The notes beneath the pieces are model-generated. The model was given only the letters and a program-made list of their open reading frames with translations, was not told where the DNA came from and searched no databases. Position numbers and translations under genes: made by a program. This document shows positions 41,948-54,700 of a stretch of 64,000 nucleotides of DNA, piece by piece (within the stretch, counting starts at the first letter, position 1; every line of letters starts with the position of its first letter). Source of the stretch: Phymatolithon calcareum (Eukaryota; Rhodophyta; Florideophyceae; Hapalidiales); assembly GCA_977006965.1 (NCBI GenBank), contig OZ345361.1, forward strand, positions 3,038,001 to 3,102,000. The letters run 5' to 3'.

Positions 41948-43331
41948 TTATCTCACGTTTTCCTTAGTCTGAATTCTGTAACTCGCAACCTTTCTCCGGT
42001 TTACGGTAGATGGTGATGTACTGAAAGAGGCCATTTTCAATCCATTGACTTCCGTTGCCATACAAAGAGATATGAACTTGGCAAAGCAAAACCAGGTGTA
42101 ACAGAGAGGCAGTGGGTTTTTGTGATCATGAATAGCATCAATAAATTCCTGATCGAGCGCCCACCGGTACTGTACGGACGACATAGTGCCTTGTTCACTT
42201 GGTTGAACGGTGAATGTGACGCACCGGAGGTATTCGGAGAACCTGGCTTTGGCCATCCCACTGTTAAAAATGATGGAGTGAAGATATATTTGTTCCCCAT
42301 GGAAAACTTCCAGAAATCTCTTTGCGCCGAAATCATGAGGACGAGTATTCCGAAAATCGTAACCTCCGTTCTTCCTATTCGTTTCAGCTTAGCGGATAAC
42401 TAAGCAACAATTGTTCGCAGCTGCACTCGGCGAGACATCATCATGAAGGAATCCTACGGTGTGTGTAATCCGATGTCACTGTTCTCGAATATAACATCTC
42501 TAGTTATAGTGCGAAATTTCCAGAACTGTCGCGGAATCCTTCCCCCAACTAGACATAGAACTTGGCGGTCGAACCATGGCACTCCATGAGCAAATATACT
42601 CTGCTCACGGTCTGGCGCAATGACATTAAGCTCCTCTTGCGATTATTGGTCCCAAGAATCATGCACGGTGTAGGCGAGGGAACCCGCAAGAGGGCGTCCA
42701 GAGATGCTGTTGATCGTATAGTAGGTTTGTTTTGCCTTCTATGGAGATTGTGGTTGATGCTGAACGCAAAACTCGGCGTTTGGCGAAGAACATGTTCGAC
42801 CGCGAGTACTGTAAGTCGGCGTTCGAGGTACAGAATTTTGCCTGCTGGGACTCGATACAAGCATTCGAGAGGAACAAGCGCCTATGTAAGCCTTCCCTGG
42901 CTTGATGTTAACAATCTTGATAGTCTTAATCGTAGTCTTTTCGATTGGTTTCTGAACAAGGACCCATTTCACGCGAATTGACGTGCTCGAGCGAACCTTC
43001 ATTTCATCAACTTGCACCTCTTGAACCTTGCCGTTTGCCTTTTTTGAACTGTGCGGGACTTGACCCTGATGTTGCTTTGGTGTGTACGGCCGCACCGACC
43101 ACCCGGCGCGGGTCTTTTTCTCGAATCATGGCGGATGTATTTTTTCTGAGTGACCAGCAGACTTTCGTTCCTACCTGCGTAAAATGGGTCTGCCCACCAA
43201 GAAAAAAAGCCCGCCTTTCCGAATCTGGCGCTCAAAATCTGTTCCGCATTCTTTTTACAAACTGTTTCGATCTTTTAAATCCACCCTCAATTGAGGAAAA
43301 TTCCGTCAATTAAGGGTGTTCGTCAAATAGG
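41948..43331 (-). pseudogene. piggyBac-like element P, copy 2
   Basis: The minus strand begins with the family end (TGACGAACACCCTTAATTGA and CCTCAATTGAGGG near 43284-43331). It then gives SIRVKWVLVQKPIEKTTIKT with IKIVNI, VPAGKILYLERRLTVLAVEH, LLMECHGSTAKFYV and, after frame changes, SAQRDFWKFSMGNKYIFTPS and ARFSEYLRCVTFTVQPSEQG with YRWALDQEFIDAIHDHKN. The last is the classic DDE_Tnp_1_7 block before the first catalytic Asp. The 3' part is cut near 41.95 kb, close to the hAT right end. Confidence 0.7.
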
Positions 43332-43827
43332 CACTAGGTCATCTATTCCTGCAGCTCCTGGCACCGCTGTCTCTACAAACGTCTCTTACAGAAAAGAGTA
43401 ACTGCAAGTCTACCGGATACGTAGCGAAACAGAGATGGTCAGAAAAAGAAAAACTGCCGATGATATGAAAGAAAATCCGAACCCCCTCCGTTCAAATTAA
43501 GTCGAAAACATATAGACTTGTTTGGCTGTTTCCCGCGCACAACCCCTCGCGCTATGTCGGCAACTGAGGCAAACGAACGGCGATGCAGCTGGAAACATTC
43601 CATATCAACCTAAATTAACTGCAGATGTATGGCAGTTCTGACGAGGACTTGAAACAAGCTATAGAAAATTAATGATGCTAGAAATCGATATGAAAGAGGA
43701 GATGATAGTGTGATGGTAAAGGCGAGGTGGTGTAGTCTTCACCTGAACCTTTAGTGCGCAAAGAGAAGCTGCTCTTGTGTTGGCGACAGGGTCTGTAGAA
43801 CCTGTCGTCCCAGCGGCTGTCATGGGG
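43332..43827. other. Unassigned
   Basis: Only short frames, no repeat recognised. Confidence 0.4.
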
Positions 43828-44446
43828 TTATATGTTGATTTATTTTAGAAGCTCCCAAAACCTCAATTTGATTAACAGGGAAGCTTCTCGTTATCTTCCA
43901 CATTCATCTCTCTACTAGCCTCCTAATATCTCCTTAATCCGAGTTTCTCTCCCTGTGAGGGCTCGAGTGAGTCGTTCACATTCGTATTCTGTTTCTTGGT
44001 CCATCTTCATGCACCGTATTGTGCGTTGGAGCACAACGAGCTCAACCACAGCTCCGTGTCCAAAGTACTTCGCTAAAACTGATTTTCTCCACAAAGGAGC
44101 TCTTTTGAAAAGAAATCTCGGGCATCTCAACAGCGCCGTTCTGTCCCTTATACGTAACACTCCTGGTAGTTCATTCGGTTTGTCGACCGGGATTTTAACT
44201 GTCCGTCCCTCTTCTTCCAAAGTCCATATTTTTGCTCCTTCCCGTATGCGTCCTCTTTTTGATACCTTACCTTCTTCTGCTTGTTTTAGAGCTCCTTTGA
44301 GGTGCTTCTCATCTCTAAGATGTCAAATATCCTTTGACACATCTTCCAGGTCTTCTTCTCTTCCTTGGTATTCTTCTGCGAGCTCAAGGTACTTCTTCCG
44401 TCTTACCAGGCTTAGGGCGAACCTTTCAGCCTGGTGCGCTCTCCTA
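43828..44446 (-). pseudogene. LINE family A 3' fragment
   Basis: The antisense 3' tail TTATATGTTGATTTATTTTA opens the fragment. The minus frame 43915-44220 then holds NELPGVLRIRDRTALLRCPR, KRAPLWRKSVLAKYFGHGAV and MDQETEYECERLTRALTGRE. It matches 5500-6126 and 28.4-29.0 kb. It ends abruptly at 44446, four bases before module element A. Confidence 0.85.
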
Positions 44447-44450
44447 TACT

Positions 44451-44652
44451 GTTTCCGGGTGGGGGGAATGGCGCTAAGTCTGAGAAATAATTGAAAAATA
44501 GAATTAGTGGGGGGAATGGCGCTGAAATTATATGCGTTTCCGGGCCGTACGGGCATGCATGCGAATACGGCCTGTATTCGACGGTGATTTTCAGCGCCAT
44601 TCCCCCCAAAGTTAAAATTGACTAATTTTTTGTGTCGCCATTCCCCCCACCT
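44451..44652. mobile_element. Module element A (paired direct and inverted 17-mers)
   Basis: The module GTGGGGGGAATGGCGCT occurs at 44459-44475 and 44507-44523, and in inverted form at 44593-44607 (AGCGCCATTCCCCCC) and 44636-44650 (CGCCATTCCCCCCAC). The element starts GTTTCCG and ends CCACCT, like element B at 58491. Between the two right modules lies the core AAAGTTAAAATTGACTAATT, also shared with B. Spacings are 48 bp at the left and 41 bp at the right. No coding capacity. Confidence 0.75.
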
Positions 44653-44921
44653 GCCAAATTGCCTGGAACGTAATAATTTATTTCCTGACAGAAGAATTAT
44701 TCTTTACAGTTTATATGACAGGATAGCTTCGTGTCTGAGCCTCTATTATTGAAACAGCTTTAGGACGTCGTCGACCACTTCGTGAGCAGGATCTGTACTT
44801 AACGAGATTTCCAATTGGACAATGCAATGGATTCCCAGGGTGGACTGCTATCACGCTTGTACACTCGCGCGTTCGACTTCTCACGCTTACACGTCACTCA
44901 ATCTCCCGATATCGCGTGGAT

Positions 44922-47900
44922 ATGGAGGATAATGATGTATCGGATCTGCGGGAAGCTGATTTAGCTCAGCTGGGCCAACAACACATTCGACCATGTGCGG
45001 CAACCGGGTCGTTTATTTGTTCGAGGCCGACGACATGCGGGTTTGAGATTACGTGCACGAAGAAATCATTCCTGCAGCATCTCAAGCGGTGCGGACATGA
45101 GCTCACAACCGCAGAGTCGGTCCATTTATGGAACTGCGCTCTTCGGTCCTCGGCTGTTTTTACTATGCCCCACCCACATCGTGAAGCGTACCGTCAAGGC
45201 GGTGCAAGTCAAGGAGAGCTTCCTCCGATTGACGGTTTGCCTGTCGTCATGGCTTTGAAGTGTCCACGCTGTGATGTTCTCGCGGAGTCAGCGGATACGA
45301 TTCGTAGGCACAGCAAGAATGTTCACAGCTCATCAATTTCTAGATCGACTATCCGGTCTCTGGTGGCAGTGCCCTGTCAGTCTTTATCGCGGAAGAAGGC
45401 CGCGAAGAAACTGTTTATGGTGTCGACGACAGAAGAGAATGCGGAGCCCGTAGCGTGTTCTGAGAGATTGATGCATGCCGTTGCTACCTATGATCCTGGA
45501 CAAGTTCCGGGGTCTCATATTCGTGCTGCTAGCGATCGCGAAAAAAGCAGTTTTGTGAGCCTTGCGCAATGTCAAGAACGCCTGGATAGTCAGGGTCTTG
45601 AAATGGAAGATGCTTGGTCACTTGTACGGTTTCCCACCACAAACGATGATACACGCATTTTTTCTGTTGCAAATCATCTGTCGAAAGCTCTGGAAGGCCT
45701 GTTTGTGGAAGCTCGGGAGCTGTTTACAACTATCGACAGCTTTCGGTCGACATTGTTGATCATTGGAACAAGTGGTACTCTGGATAAGAAAAATAGATTT
45801 TGATTTCTCCCGAACGACAGGGGTGGAAACAGCACCGTGGAGAAGTATGCGAGAAATGCACGCATGCTTCTCCTCGTGGCGTGCCGTGTGTACCTTGATC
45901 GAGTCAAGTACCCTAAGATCACCATGTCAGTGGAGCAATGCATGGCGGCGGAGCAGCTGATATGTGCATGCGGGCCTGACGCGGACCGTGAAGCTGTACA
46001 AGAGAAGGTGCATCGCTTGCTCTATGCAGTGCTCTTTCAGGAGAGCAGTATTGGTCGTGGAAGCACTAGACTTTTCGCGTCTGCCGTTGCTGCATGTCTC
46101 TGTGTTGCTGGAGACAGTGTGGACAAGCTCTTCTTTAAGCAAGGAAACCAACTGTCTCCGATAATTTCGGCTATTCTCTATGCAGGGTCATGCTGTGCTC
46201 TGCTAGAGATTCGAAAGTACTCGGAAGAAGCGATGACAGCCGAGGTGGAAGAGACTGTGGAAAGGGTGCTGGGACCGGAGGCCAAGGCCGGAATATCCGT
46301 TTTTGTTGACTTGCGGTCGATATGCGCCACCGTGCGAGCGGAAGAGGTTGTTGAGAACAGGTACAGGAAGTGTCCCACTCACGAACACTGTGGAATGGTT
46401 CGGGGAATAGAGCTAAGTGGAGTCAAGCTTGGAGCCGCTGTTCTTAATATGCAGGCAGATCTACGGAAGAAGATCTTTGAGGTTTTGCTGAAATCGAAGG
46501 CGCTTCCTAATGATTTTCGAGTATCTTGTGACAAGATGGTGGATGATGTGGAGAAAACGACGCCGGGGTACTGGGCTCTAGCAGACGTGCGAAATGCAGC
46601 ATTTGTCGGGCAATGCACTACATGGATGCAGTTGAATGTTGTGGCAGATATAGCGGATTGTGACCTCGGGGCATGGTGCCAGGCTGCGAAAGACCTCGTG
46701 CCACTCTTGCTGTGCACAGTTCATTTGTCCGGTGGAGCGCCAAGCCGCGGAACCGAGCTTGGGAGCATGTCGCTGCGGAATACACACAGTAAGAAGCGCG
46801 CATTCTTTTTTGTTGTGCACGAAATCATGATTATTCCGACGTTTCACAAGATGCGAGCAATACTTCGAGGTGCAATGAGCTTCATTTCGCGGCACCTGGA
46901 CAAGGAGACTTCGTTTCTATTTAAAGCGTTTTTCTTGTTGGTGCATCCAGTTATCGTTGCACATGCGGGAATAGAAGACGAGTCAGTACCCGTACCGGTC
47001 GGTTTAGAAGGGGAGCAGCTGCTCCGGAAGCGATCACTGGTTCGAGACAGTGTTTGTTTAGGGACGATGGAGGCTGAGGACGTGGCCCGCGAGATAGGGC
47101 GTGTGTTTGCTCAATACGAAATTGAATTCACATTCTCTTTGTACCGGCATTGGCAAAGAGGTTATGGGAAGGAGCGAGGAGCAAAGTCAGCGATGGGGCG
47201 ATGCTACCGGATGGGGACCGGTGAGGATGAGTTTGAAGACGACGAGACTTTGGACGGGACATTCGAAGCAAGCATATTGCAGGCCGGACATTCGATGCGT
47301 ACGGCGCGATTAAGCTACGCGCAGACGGGCCGGCTAGGAGAGCTGTCCGCTGGAGCTACTGAGGAAAAGATGGACTTGTTTCGCCAGGCATCGTACGAGT
47401 GGCACCAAGACCTTGGACTGCGGAAGATGGAGGATGGAACTGCGGAGGTGTGCAATGGACAGTTCGGCGTACCGATTGAAGGGCAGGAGGTGTCGAATGG
47501 CCAGTCCGGGTGTCAGAAGATCGCAAGTGGAAATGAACGCATGAGCCCGGCAGTGATGAGGAGTATGTCGGAGTCTATAGCGAGCCTTGTTCTCCAGCGA
47601 CTCGGGTCTCAGAGCATTACCCCTCAAAGTGTGTGTCGTCGACTTGATTTCGAGGAAGAGCCGTCAGAAACTGTGCAATATGGCGTGAGCGTGGAGCCGA
47701 CAGGGATTTCATCCGAACGAAGGCATGGATTCGAAGCTCTTCAAGCACTTCGAAAGGTGACGAGGGATCCACGAGCCGAATTTCGGTCGGACGAGAAGCG
47801 AAAGGCCATGGAGGCGATTGCTCAGAATCGGAGTGATGTTGCCGTTGTCCTGTCGACTTGATGCGGGAAGACGGCAGTTGTGATGGGACCGATTGTGTAC

Positions 47901-49430
47901 GAGGACGGGGTAACGGTGTGGGTATGTCCTCTTAGAGCGCTTCGGCAGGAAACGAAGGAACGCTTGGAGCGTGCCGGTATTACAGCGCATTGTTCGGAGT
48001 CGTATGCGGACGAAGTGCATGGACTTGGAATTGTACTTCTCGTTGCGCCGGAGGAGATTGGACTATCGGAGTTGAGTGGAGTTTTGAATCGTTTGAGTCA
48101 AGCAGGCAATTTGAACCGTATTGTCATTGACAAGGCGCATATACCTCTGTTTTCACGTGAATACTGGGAGTGCATGGTGCGATTGCAGACGGTGGGAGCG
48201 GTGGGATGGAAAGGACAGCGGGTACTGCTAACGGCGACTGCTCCAGAGACGATGCTTGTGCGCATTGCACGTATTTGTGGAGTCGAACGAGATGGTCTGG
48301 AAGTTATCCGAGGTGACCCTTGTCGACCGAATCTTGTAATTAATGTTCTGGATCTCGAAGGCAGCAAGATGGACACGCTGAAGAAGGGAATTGTGATTCA
48401 AGTCCGCCTTACGTCTGCAAGAGCTCGACGAGCGGCATTGATAGAGAAGCGCAAGGAATTCGGAGCCAAGTGTTTGATTGTGTGCCTAACGATAGCGGAC
48501 GTGCATCTCGTTGTGGAAACGTTGAAGAGGCAAAAGTATAAGCACGTAAATGTGCTGATGTACCACAGCAAGATGAAGACGGAGCATCGGAATGAATCAC
48601 AGTCGATGTGGAAGCTAGCCAAGCCGGACAAGCTTACTGTTATGGTGGCGACGGACGGATTCTCTACTGGTACAGATGCGCCTGACGTCCGCAGCGTTAT
48701 TATTGCGGGAGGGTCAAGATCATTGATCGAGTTGTGGCAAGCGTGCGGTCGTGGAGGTCGAGATGGGAAGGCGGCATATGTTACCGTTCTGTTCCATGGT
48801 GGTCATTTAACTCGAGCGTTAGCAGGGAACGTGACAGAGCCAATTGAAAGAGCAGGAAACTTTGAAGAGTGGGCCAGGAACAAGTCACGGTGCAGGCGAG
48901 TTGGCATCGAGGAAACAATGGAAGGATTGGAACAGTACCCTACATGCATGGAGCGGGGGAACGGGACTGAGGCTTACGACGTGCGCAGGCAAAGAGCGGG
49001 CGAATCAAGAGAACGAGCGCTGGGATGCAGATCTGTGACCGTCTGCGGAAGCAAGCGTCCGTCGGAGACTGAGCTGGAGCGTGCCCATAAGAAGCGAGCA
49101 CTGGCACAGCGTGAGTCGGAGGAGCAGACTATTCGAATGAGGAAGTGGGGTAAGGAACTGTCAAAGTATTGTGCGGCGTGCCTCTTCGACGCTTGCACCT
49201 CTAGAGACTATATGTTTCATCCGAAAGAATATGCGGCGCTTGTGCGCGGGAATGTGCAGAAGTGTAATTTGGCATCGTGCCGTCAAATCAAGTTGGTATG
49301 CGTGCGGTGTTTGCAGCCGGAGCATCGTGTTAAGGACTGCAAAGTACTACCATCTGTTCAAGGGACAGGAAAAACACGTTGCCGTCGATGCTTTATTGAA
49401 GGGGGCCTAGTGAATTTGGGAGAGCATTGA
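44922..49430 (+). pseudogene. OrsD zinc finger-RecQ helicase, copy 1 (telomere-linked-helicase type)
   Basis: One frame of 1,502 codons from ATG 44922 is broken only by TGA 45801-45803 (codon 294) and TGA 47859-47861 (codon 980). The N-terminus resembles OrsD (formerly DUF3505), with a C2H2 finger C114-C117-H130-H135 and the RAASDREK-FVSLA-CQERL block. A 500-residue middle domain is shared with copy 2. The helicase follows: Walker A with its first Gly replaced by the stop (T-stop-CGKT), Walker B as DKAH instead of DEAH, LLTATAP, ATDGFSTGTDAPDVR and QACGRGGRDG. The end has a CCHC knuckle (C1460-C1463-H1468-C1473). It is inactive twice over. Such genes are known at fungal subtelomeres; here they lie among TEs. 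Confidence 0.9.
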
Positions 49431-49560
49431 AACAAATGCAACTCTATTGGTGACAGACAGTGCTAACGGAATGGTCGCATCTCGGCGCAGAAAGCAAATT
49501 GAGGAGAAAGATTACTGTAGATAGAGAAGAGACGCTGACTTTGGATGATGATGATGTGTT

Positions 49561-51405
49561 CTATTTTTTCTGCTTCGTGCGCCTGTCTTTTCCATCACCT
49601 CCGGATGCTTTCCTCTTTTCAGCTTTTTGAGGGCGACGAGAAGAGGTCTCCGAGGGAATGCCTTTCGAGGACCCCGGAGCACTTGCTTTGGAAAACTTTG
49701 GCGCCGAGTCCTTGGACTTGTCAGACGTTCCACTGTCGACCTCCTTTTTGACTTTGACAATAGTAGCGGTAGCTTCATCTTCGCTGCTACTTTCGTCTTC
49801 ACCGCTGTCATTCTCGCTCTCGCTGTTCTCAGGAGTGTCCTTTTGCTTCATGGCAGTGGAGCCAATGGGATTTTTCAAGGTCATTTGTTTGGGAGTAGGA
49901 GGAGTCCCTGGTGCAACCGGAGAAGATATGGTCACCTTTGGACTGCCTGGACTTCCTGGACTGGACTCCGGAGGGGGTGTGGAAGTCTTAGTACGGACAA
50001 CTTGCTTTTCCCTGGTTACGCGAGGCTTGTTTTTGTCTTCAGATTGAGCGGAAGACGACTCGGGAATAACGAGCTCAGACGGAAAGAGAGCCTGAGTTTT
50101 GTAGCTGTCGAAGTTCAAGAGTCCACGCTCGCACTGGAGAGAATCCCTGATAAGACCGTTTGACACACGGCGGAGGGTGTCACCTTTCTCGAGAAGGATG
50201 GGAGTGAAGAGCGCGCTGGGGGCTGTCGCTGACGGAACAGCAGAACGGACAGGGCCGTAGGCGGATGGAGTGTTCTCGGCTTTAGTGTAGGGGAGAACAA
50301 AAGCCCAGTTCATCGAGTTCATTCCCTCAAATCCCCAAGCCTCATAACCCGTGCATTTGTCGAGAGTAGAAGCCGGTAGTGAGGTGTACAGTCGAAGACG
50401 GTCCTCGTGGGCAGGATCTAACCAGGCTTTCGGCAAGTCACGCGTACCGGACTCGTCGATGTACGCGTCTGCAGCCATGGGATTGTGGGGGTTGTCGTCG
50501 TACGTGATGAGGAGCTTTTCCATACCACCAACATTGGTATGATTGGAGATGTTGGCGCGATAGAACCCACTCACGACAGGTAGAATGTTTAAGAACGCGG
50601 TGGTGTCGTCCTTGTTCAACTTTACGTTGGAGAGAGTAGTCATGAATGAGACGAGGTTTGAAGGGCGGTATTCCGGGTACCAGATCCAGACCATATTGGT
50701 CACTTGGCTGGGGACTTTCATTTTTGGACCTTCCGGTTTCTCAAGAGGTTGGAATGAGCCCGGCGATAGGGAATACCAGTATAGCGCGTTTACAGCCAGA
50801 GTTGTGGGTACGGCATGTTGCATGAGCAAAGAGCCGATCCAAATCTTGTCGGCAACGCCTTTCTCGACGGTCTTGTTGTTCAGCATCGTCTAGACTATCT
50901 TGTAGATGGGAAAGTCGGCGCCATCGGGGCGGTTGAACTCGATGAACGGCACTGAGTGGACAGGGTCTTGCACTTGAGCACGAGTGAAGAGCTCCCTGTT
51001 CATCGCCTCGCTTGTAGTGATGTCGAGCTCAGTATCCTCAAAAGCTGGAGAGCTGATGATGAGCGCGTTGTTCAGGACGCTGAGAATACCAGTGAACCCC
51101 GTTCCGATACGAAACGGATTCTTCGTCTTGATCTTGAAAGCGTGTACGCGGAGCGGCATCATGAAATGCTCTGCATCGGAAGCCCATCGCGAGAACTGAG
51201 AAGAGGGAGGTACGTTGAGCTCATTGCGGAAGAGAGGGTCCTCGTAGCCGATAATGACTACGGGAGTGCGAGCGGTAGTCCCGGCGGGGTCCTTCAAGTG
51301 GGCAAACATGATGAGGTGTGAGAGCGAAGGATAGCGCAGGATATCGGAGTTTGGGGGTGTGAGGTGGAAAGATGTTGGGGAAAAGTCAATGGGGAGTGCG
51401 AACAT
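49561..51405 (-). pseudogene. Uncharacterised 615-codon gene with one in-frame UAG
   Basis: From ATG 51405 the frame runs 171 codons to TAG at 50890-50892, then ACG and ATG 50886, and continues without a break for 441 codons to the stop at 49561. The first 440 residues are globular with many beta-strand-like runs (TARTPVVIIGYEDPLFRNEL, GFTGILSVLNNALIISS, MVWIWYPEYRPSNLVSFMTT, YEAWGFEGMNSMNWAFVLPY). The last 170 are a charged tail, acidic (SESENDSGEDESSSEDE) then basic (RRPQKAEKRKASGGD...RRTKQKK), fit for nucleic-acid or histone binding. I recognise no family; a structural or capsid-like role is conceivable but unproven. It converges on the helicase gene (130 bp apart) and shares an upstream block with the methyltransferase gene. 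It may be two proteins, one readthrough protein, or a pseudogene. Confidence 0.7.
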
Positions 51406-51526
51406 ATATAGGGAAAAGCTATGACAAGGAGCGGCGGAAAATTGAGAATTTAAATATGAAATAAGAAATTAAGAATTTGAAATATTGGTCGGAAAAACGG
51501 AAAAGTTCAATAAATAATGAGATTTC

Positions 51527-51586
51527 AAAATTTCGAATCTACATCGGAGATCTGAGATCTCTGACCTAGAATATAAATTTTCATAC
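51527..51586 (-). promoter_or_regulatory. GAGATCT-palindrome block upstream of the 615-codon gene
   Basis: The block has GAGATCTGAGATCTC (51547-51561) flanked by AAATTTCGAATCTACA on one side and CTAGAATATAAATTTTCATAC on the other. It lies about 140 bp before ATG 51405. The same order of motifs is found at 55490-55556 upstream of the methyltransferase gene. Confidence 0.65.
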
Positions 51587-51789
51587 GCTCATATCGCGAC
51601 CCACCAATCGCCAGCCACCAGCACTCCGCTTTCTACGCTTTCTCCTTCACTATTGTACTAAACAATCTTTTCGTCTACAAGACACAGCATAGAAAAACAA
51701 TCTCAAGTCGAAGCGTTTACTGAATCTATACCATTCAACGCATAGAATCTAGAGTAGGAAGAAAACTTTCAAGTCCCAATATCTGGAAA

Positions 51790-54700
51790 CTAACGCCAGT
51801 ACTGCTTGCCGTAGTTGACAAGTACTTCCTCACCTTTCTCGATACTCGTGATTGCTGTAACGAAAACGAAGTACGGGTTCGTGAAAGTAGGAAAATCAAA
51901 AGGAAGACTTCTGTGTTCGAACTGTGCGTTTGCATTTCGAATGATAGCGTTGTCCGCTTCAAGACCATTCTGAATCTTCTTCTTGTCGTTGATATACGCG
52001 GCAACACAGTAAGGAGGGGGCACCACGAATACCTCCTTTCCCTGCAGGCGAGGAGAAGTGTTTTCAGGATTCATGTTTGGTAGTCGCATAGCGTACGTTC
52101 TGAATCTGTCAACCGTGCATCCTAATTCGTCTCGCCCATACATAGAACCATCAAGATGTGCAATATGGTTGCTTTTTGTGATGTTCTTATGGACAATAGT
52201 ACCGCTGTACCAGCCAATGACGGTAAATGGTGCAATGCGTTGGAGAGCGAAAACTCCATTATCTGCACCAGGAATGCGTGACTTTGCGACATAGACACCG
52301 TGAAAGCTGGCGTCGGCTGCAAGGAGTGTGTTAACGTCAAAGGCACGTAATAAGGAAGGGAGATTGGATGGCCACTTTGCAAGCTCGACACGCTTGACCG
52401 TGTCGACCTCGTTCATAGTGCGGGTAGCAGTGCAGAAGAAGTTGACAAGATGGTCTGGAAGAGCACAAAATATGGGCCAATCAGAAGGTTGGACCAGGGG
52501 GCTCGTCTTGCTCCTGCGTTTCACGATGTTATGGACCTCGGAGCGTGCCTCTTCGAGAAGGAGTTGTTTTTCTGCGAGCAATGGGAAACGATCGGACACG
52601 ATGGCTTCCGCAAACCTGTGGAACAAATGCTCAGCAGAAATGTCGTGGCATTGCTTGTCCATTTCGCAGCCAACAAACACTCGAGGAGCCGGGAGCTGGA
52701 GACAAGCAACAGCAGTAGAATATGTACCCCCAAACATATCAAGAACTATCGATCCCGGAAGGGAGTGGCGTTCGATTAGCTCTTTGAGGAGAGACACTGG
52801 CTTTTGCTCTGGGCGCAAGGAACATTTTGCGTCTTTCATTAGTTTTTCTCCTGGTACCATCTTCTGAACATTGTCGATAACGTTGAAGTTTAGAGCGAAG
52901 GACGAGGGAAAATATCCGTGATTGGAGTATTGAACGCGTGTGTATGATTCGGCTCCGCCTCCGAGTTTGACAGCATGAACGACCTCTGTGACCATGTTGA
53001 TATACTTATTGCCCCGGCGGAAGGGTGGCTGAGACAAGTTGTTTCTCGCGTTAATGATGTAAAGCGGAACACGATCAACAGACATTTCCCTGATTCCTTG
53101 GAGAAGGGATATCCACGTTTGCGTCTGGCTCTTCCCGGAGAACAGAAGTAGATGACCACCCTTCCGCAAGACTTTAGTTGTGACGGAGAGACAATCGCGC
53201 ATGTCATCCTCGGACAGAATATCATGGGCGGATTTCGGTCGTGAGTGGAACGGTGGATCTATGCACACCAGCTGAACTTGACCGTGCAGTGATTTGTTGA
53301 ACCGGCGTTGGTAGATTTGCGGTAAGTCGTGGAAGGAGCAATTAAATACGAAGGCGGCTTTGTAGAACTCCTTGCGGAGAGGAGTGGATGGGAGAGAAGA
53401 GGGAAGACGTGTGGGGACCAAATCTTTTGGAGATGGTGGAGTGCGCGCGGCTCGTGAGGAAGTGGCTTGTCTCGTGGCCTCTGCAGATATCGAAGCAGTG
53501 TCTTCTGTGAGACGGGTACGTTTCCGCGGACGAAGAGGCAAAATGTTGTCATCCTCGGTGTCAGGAGATACAGCGGGTGCAGGGGATAGTGGAATGTTGT
53601 CCGCAAAGACATGATCCTCTGCGTGATCGTGATTCTCGTCATGAACGGAAGCGGAGGTGGATGGAGGGAAAAGGGAAGCGGGCTCATCGTCGCCCGAGAT
53701 GTTGGGAGAAGGAGAAGGAGGGGTCTCGAAAACGCGCTTCTGGAGCCCTGGAACCATGTCGACGATGTAATGGAGAGCAGTGGGGACATGGCCGTATGAA
53801 GAGTGCGGAGTAGTTGGAATTGATAAAGAGCGAGAAAAAGATGCGGCAATATTTTTTCGGCGTAGCGAAGAGGCGACATGCTTGACAAGATGGGAGAAGA
53901 AGTAGTTGATGAAGATCGTGGCAACGTTTCGAAGCTGTCGGTTGACGCTTGGAGATGCTCGTGCTCTATGATGAAGATGAGCAGCAGAAGTGTCCACAAT
54001 GCCAGAGCCATGTTGGAGAGACGACAGTTGCTCTGGACGGGCGAACTTGTCGTCTTCGATTACATCGAATTGTAGCTCTGTTTTGTTGAAGATAATGTAT
54101 GGCGCAATCATCGTCTCCAGGGATGAGAAGGAGAAGATACTAGCGACGGTAGTCCAAGCATTGACGACAATAGTGACACACTTGCCGACAATCTCTGAGG
54201 CGTCATGGCTGTTTGTGGTGGGAAGGGATTCCTTGTCGTTCACGTTCTTCTCCTGATGGCGGACAAAGTTGTATTTGGCAAGGAACATGAAGAAGAAAAT
54301 TTTGGAGAAGGAATCAGCTTCCGTCAAGAACTTGATTCTCATGTTGTCCCTTTTGGCGAGATTGACGCCTTTGACGAACATTGAGACTGTTCTGGCTCTA
54401 TCCGGGTTTGCAGAGGGCACGGCCAGAGAATCGGAAAAGTCTGCAGCGCCCAAGGACGTGAGGTCCGCGGCATATGCACAGTTGGCGAACATGGTGAACA
54501 TTTGCCACGGACGGTTGTCGTAAGCGGTGTTTGGCTTTTTCCAAGGACAGAGTGTCTTGAGGATCCTGTATGTGAGCCTAATCTGAGGGTGACTCAGAAC
54601 AGCAATGACCGCTGGCTTAGCAGGAGAGCTTGCCTTTTCGATGGCATACTTAAGTAGGGTACTCCAGAACGGCTCGGTGACGGGGGTCATGTCACGGATG

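Noticed and set aside
44922-49430. Both in-frame stops of helicase copy 1 are TGA, so TGA might be recoded (selenocysteine or alternative code).
   Set aside because: The homologous residues in copy 2 are Gln and Gly, other intact genes in the window use no internal TGA, one stop falls on a Walker A Gly, and DKAH shows independent decay.
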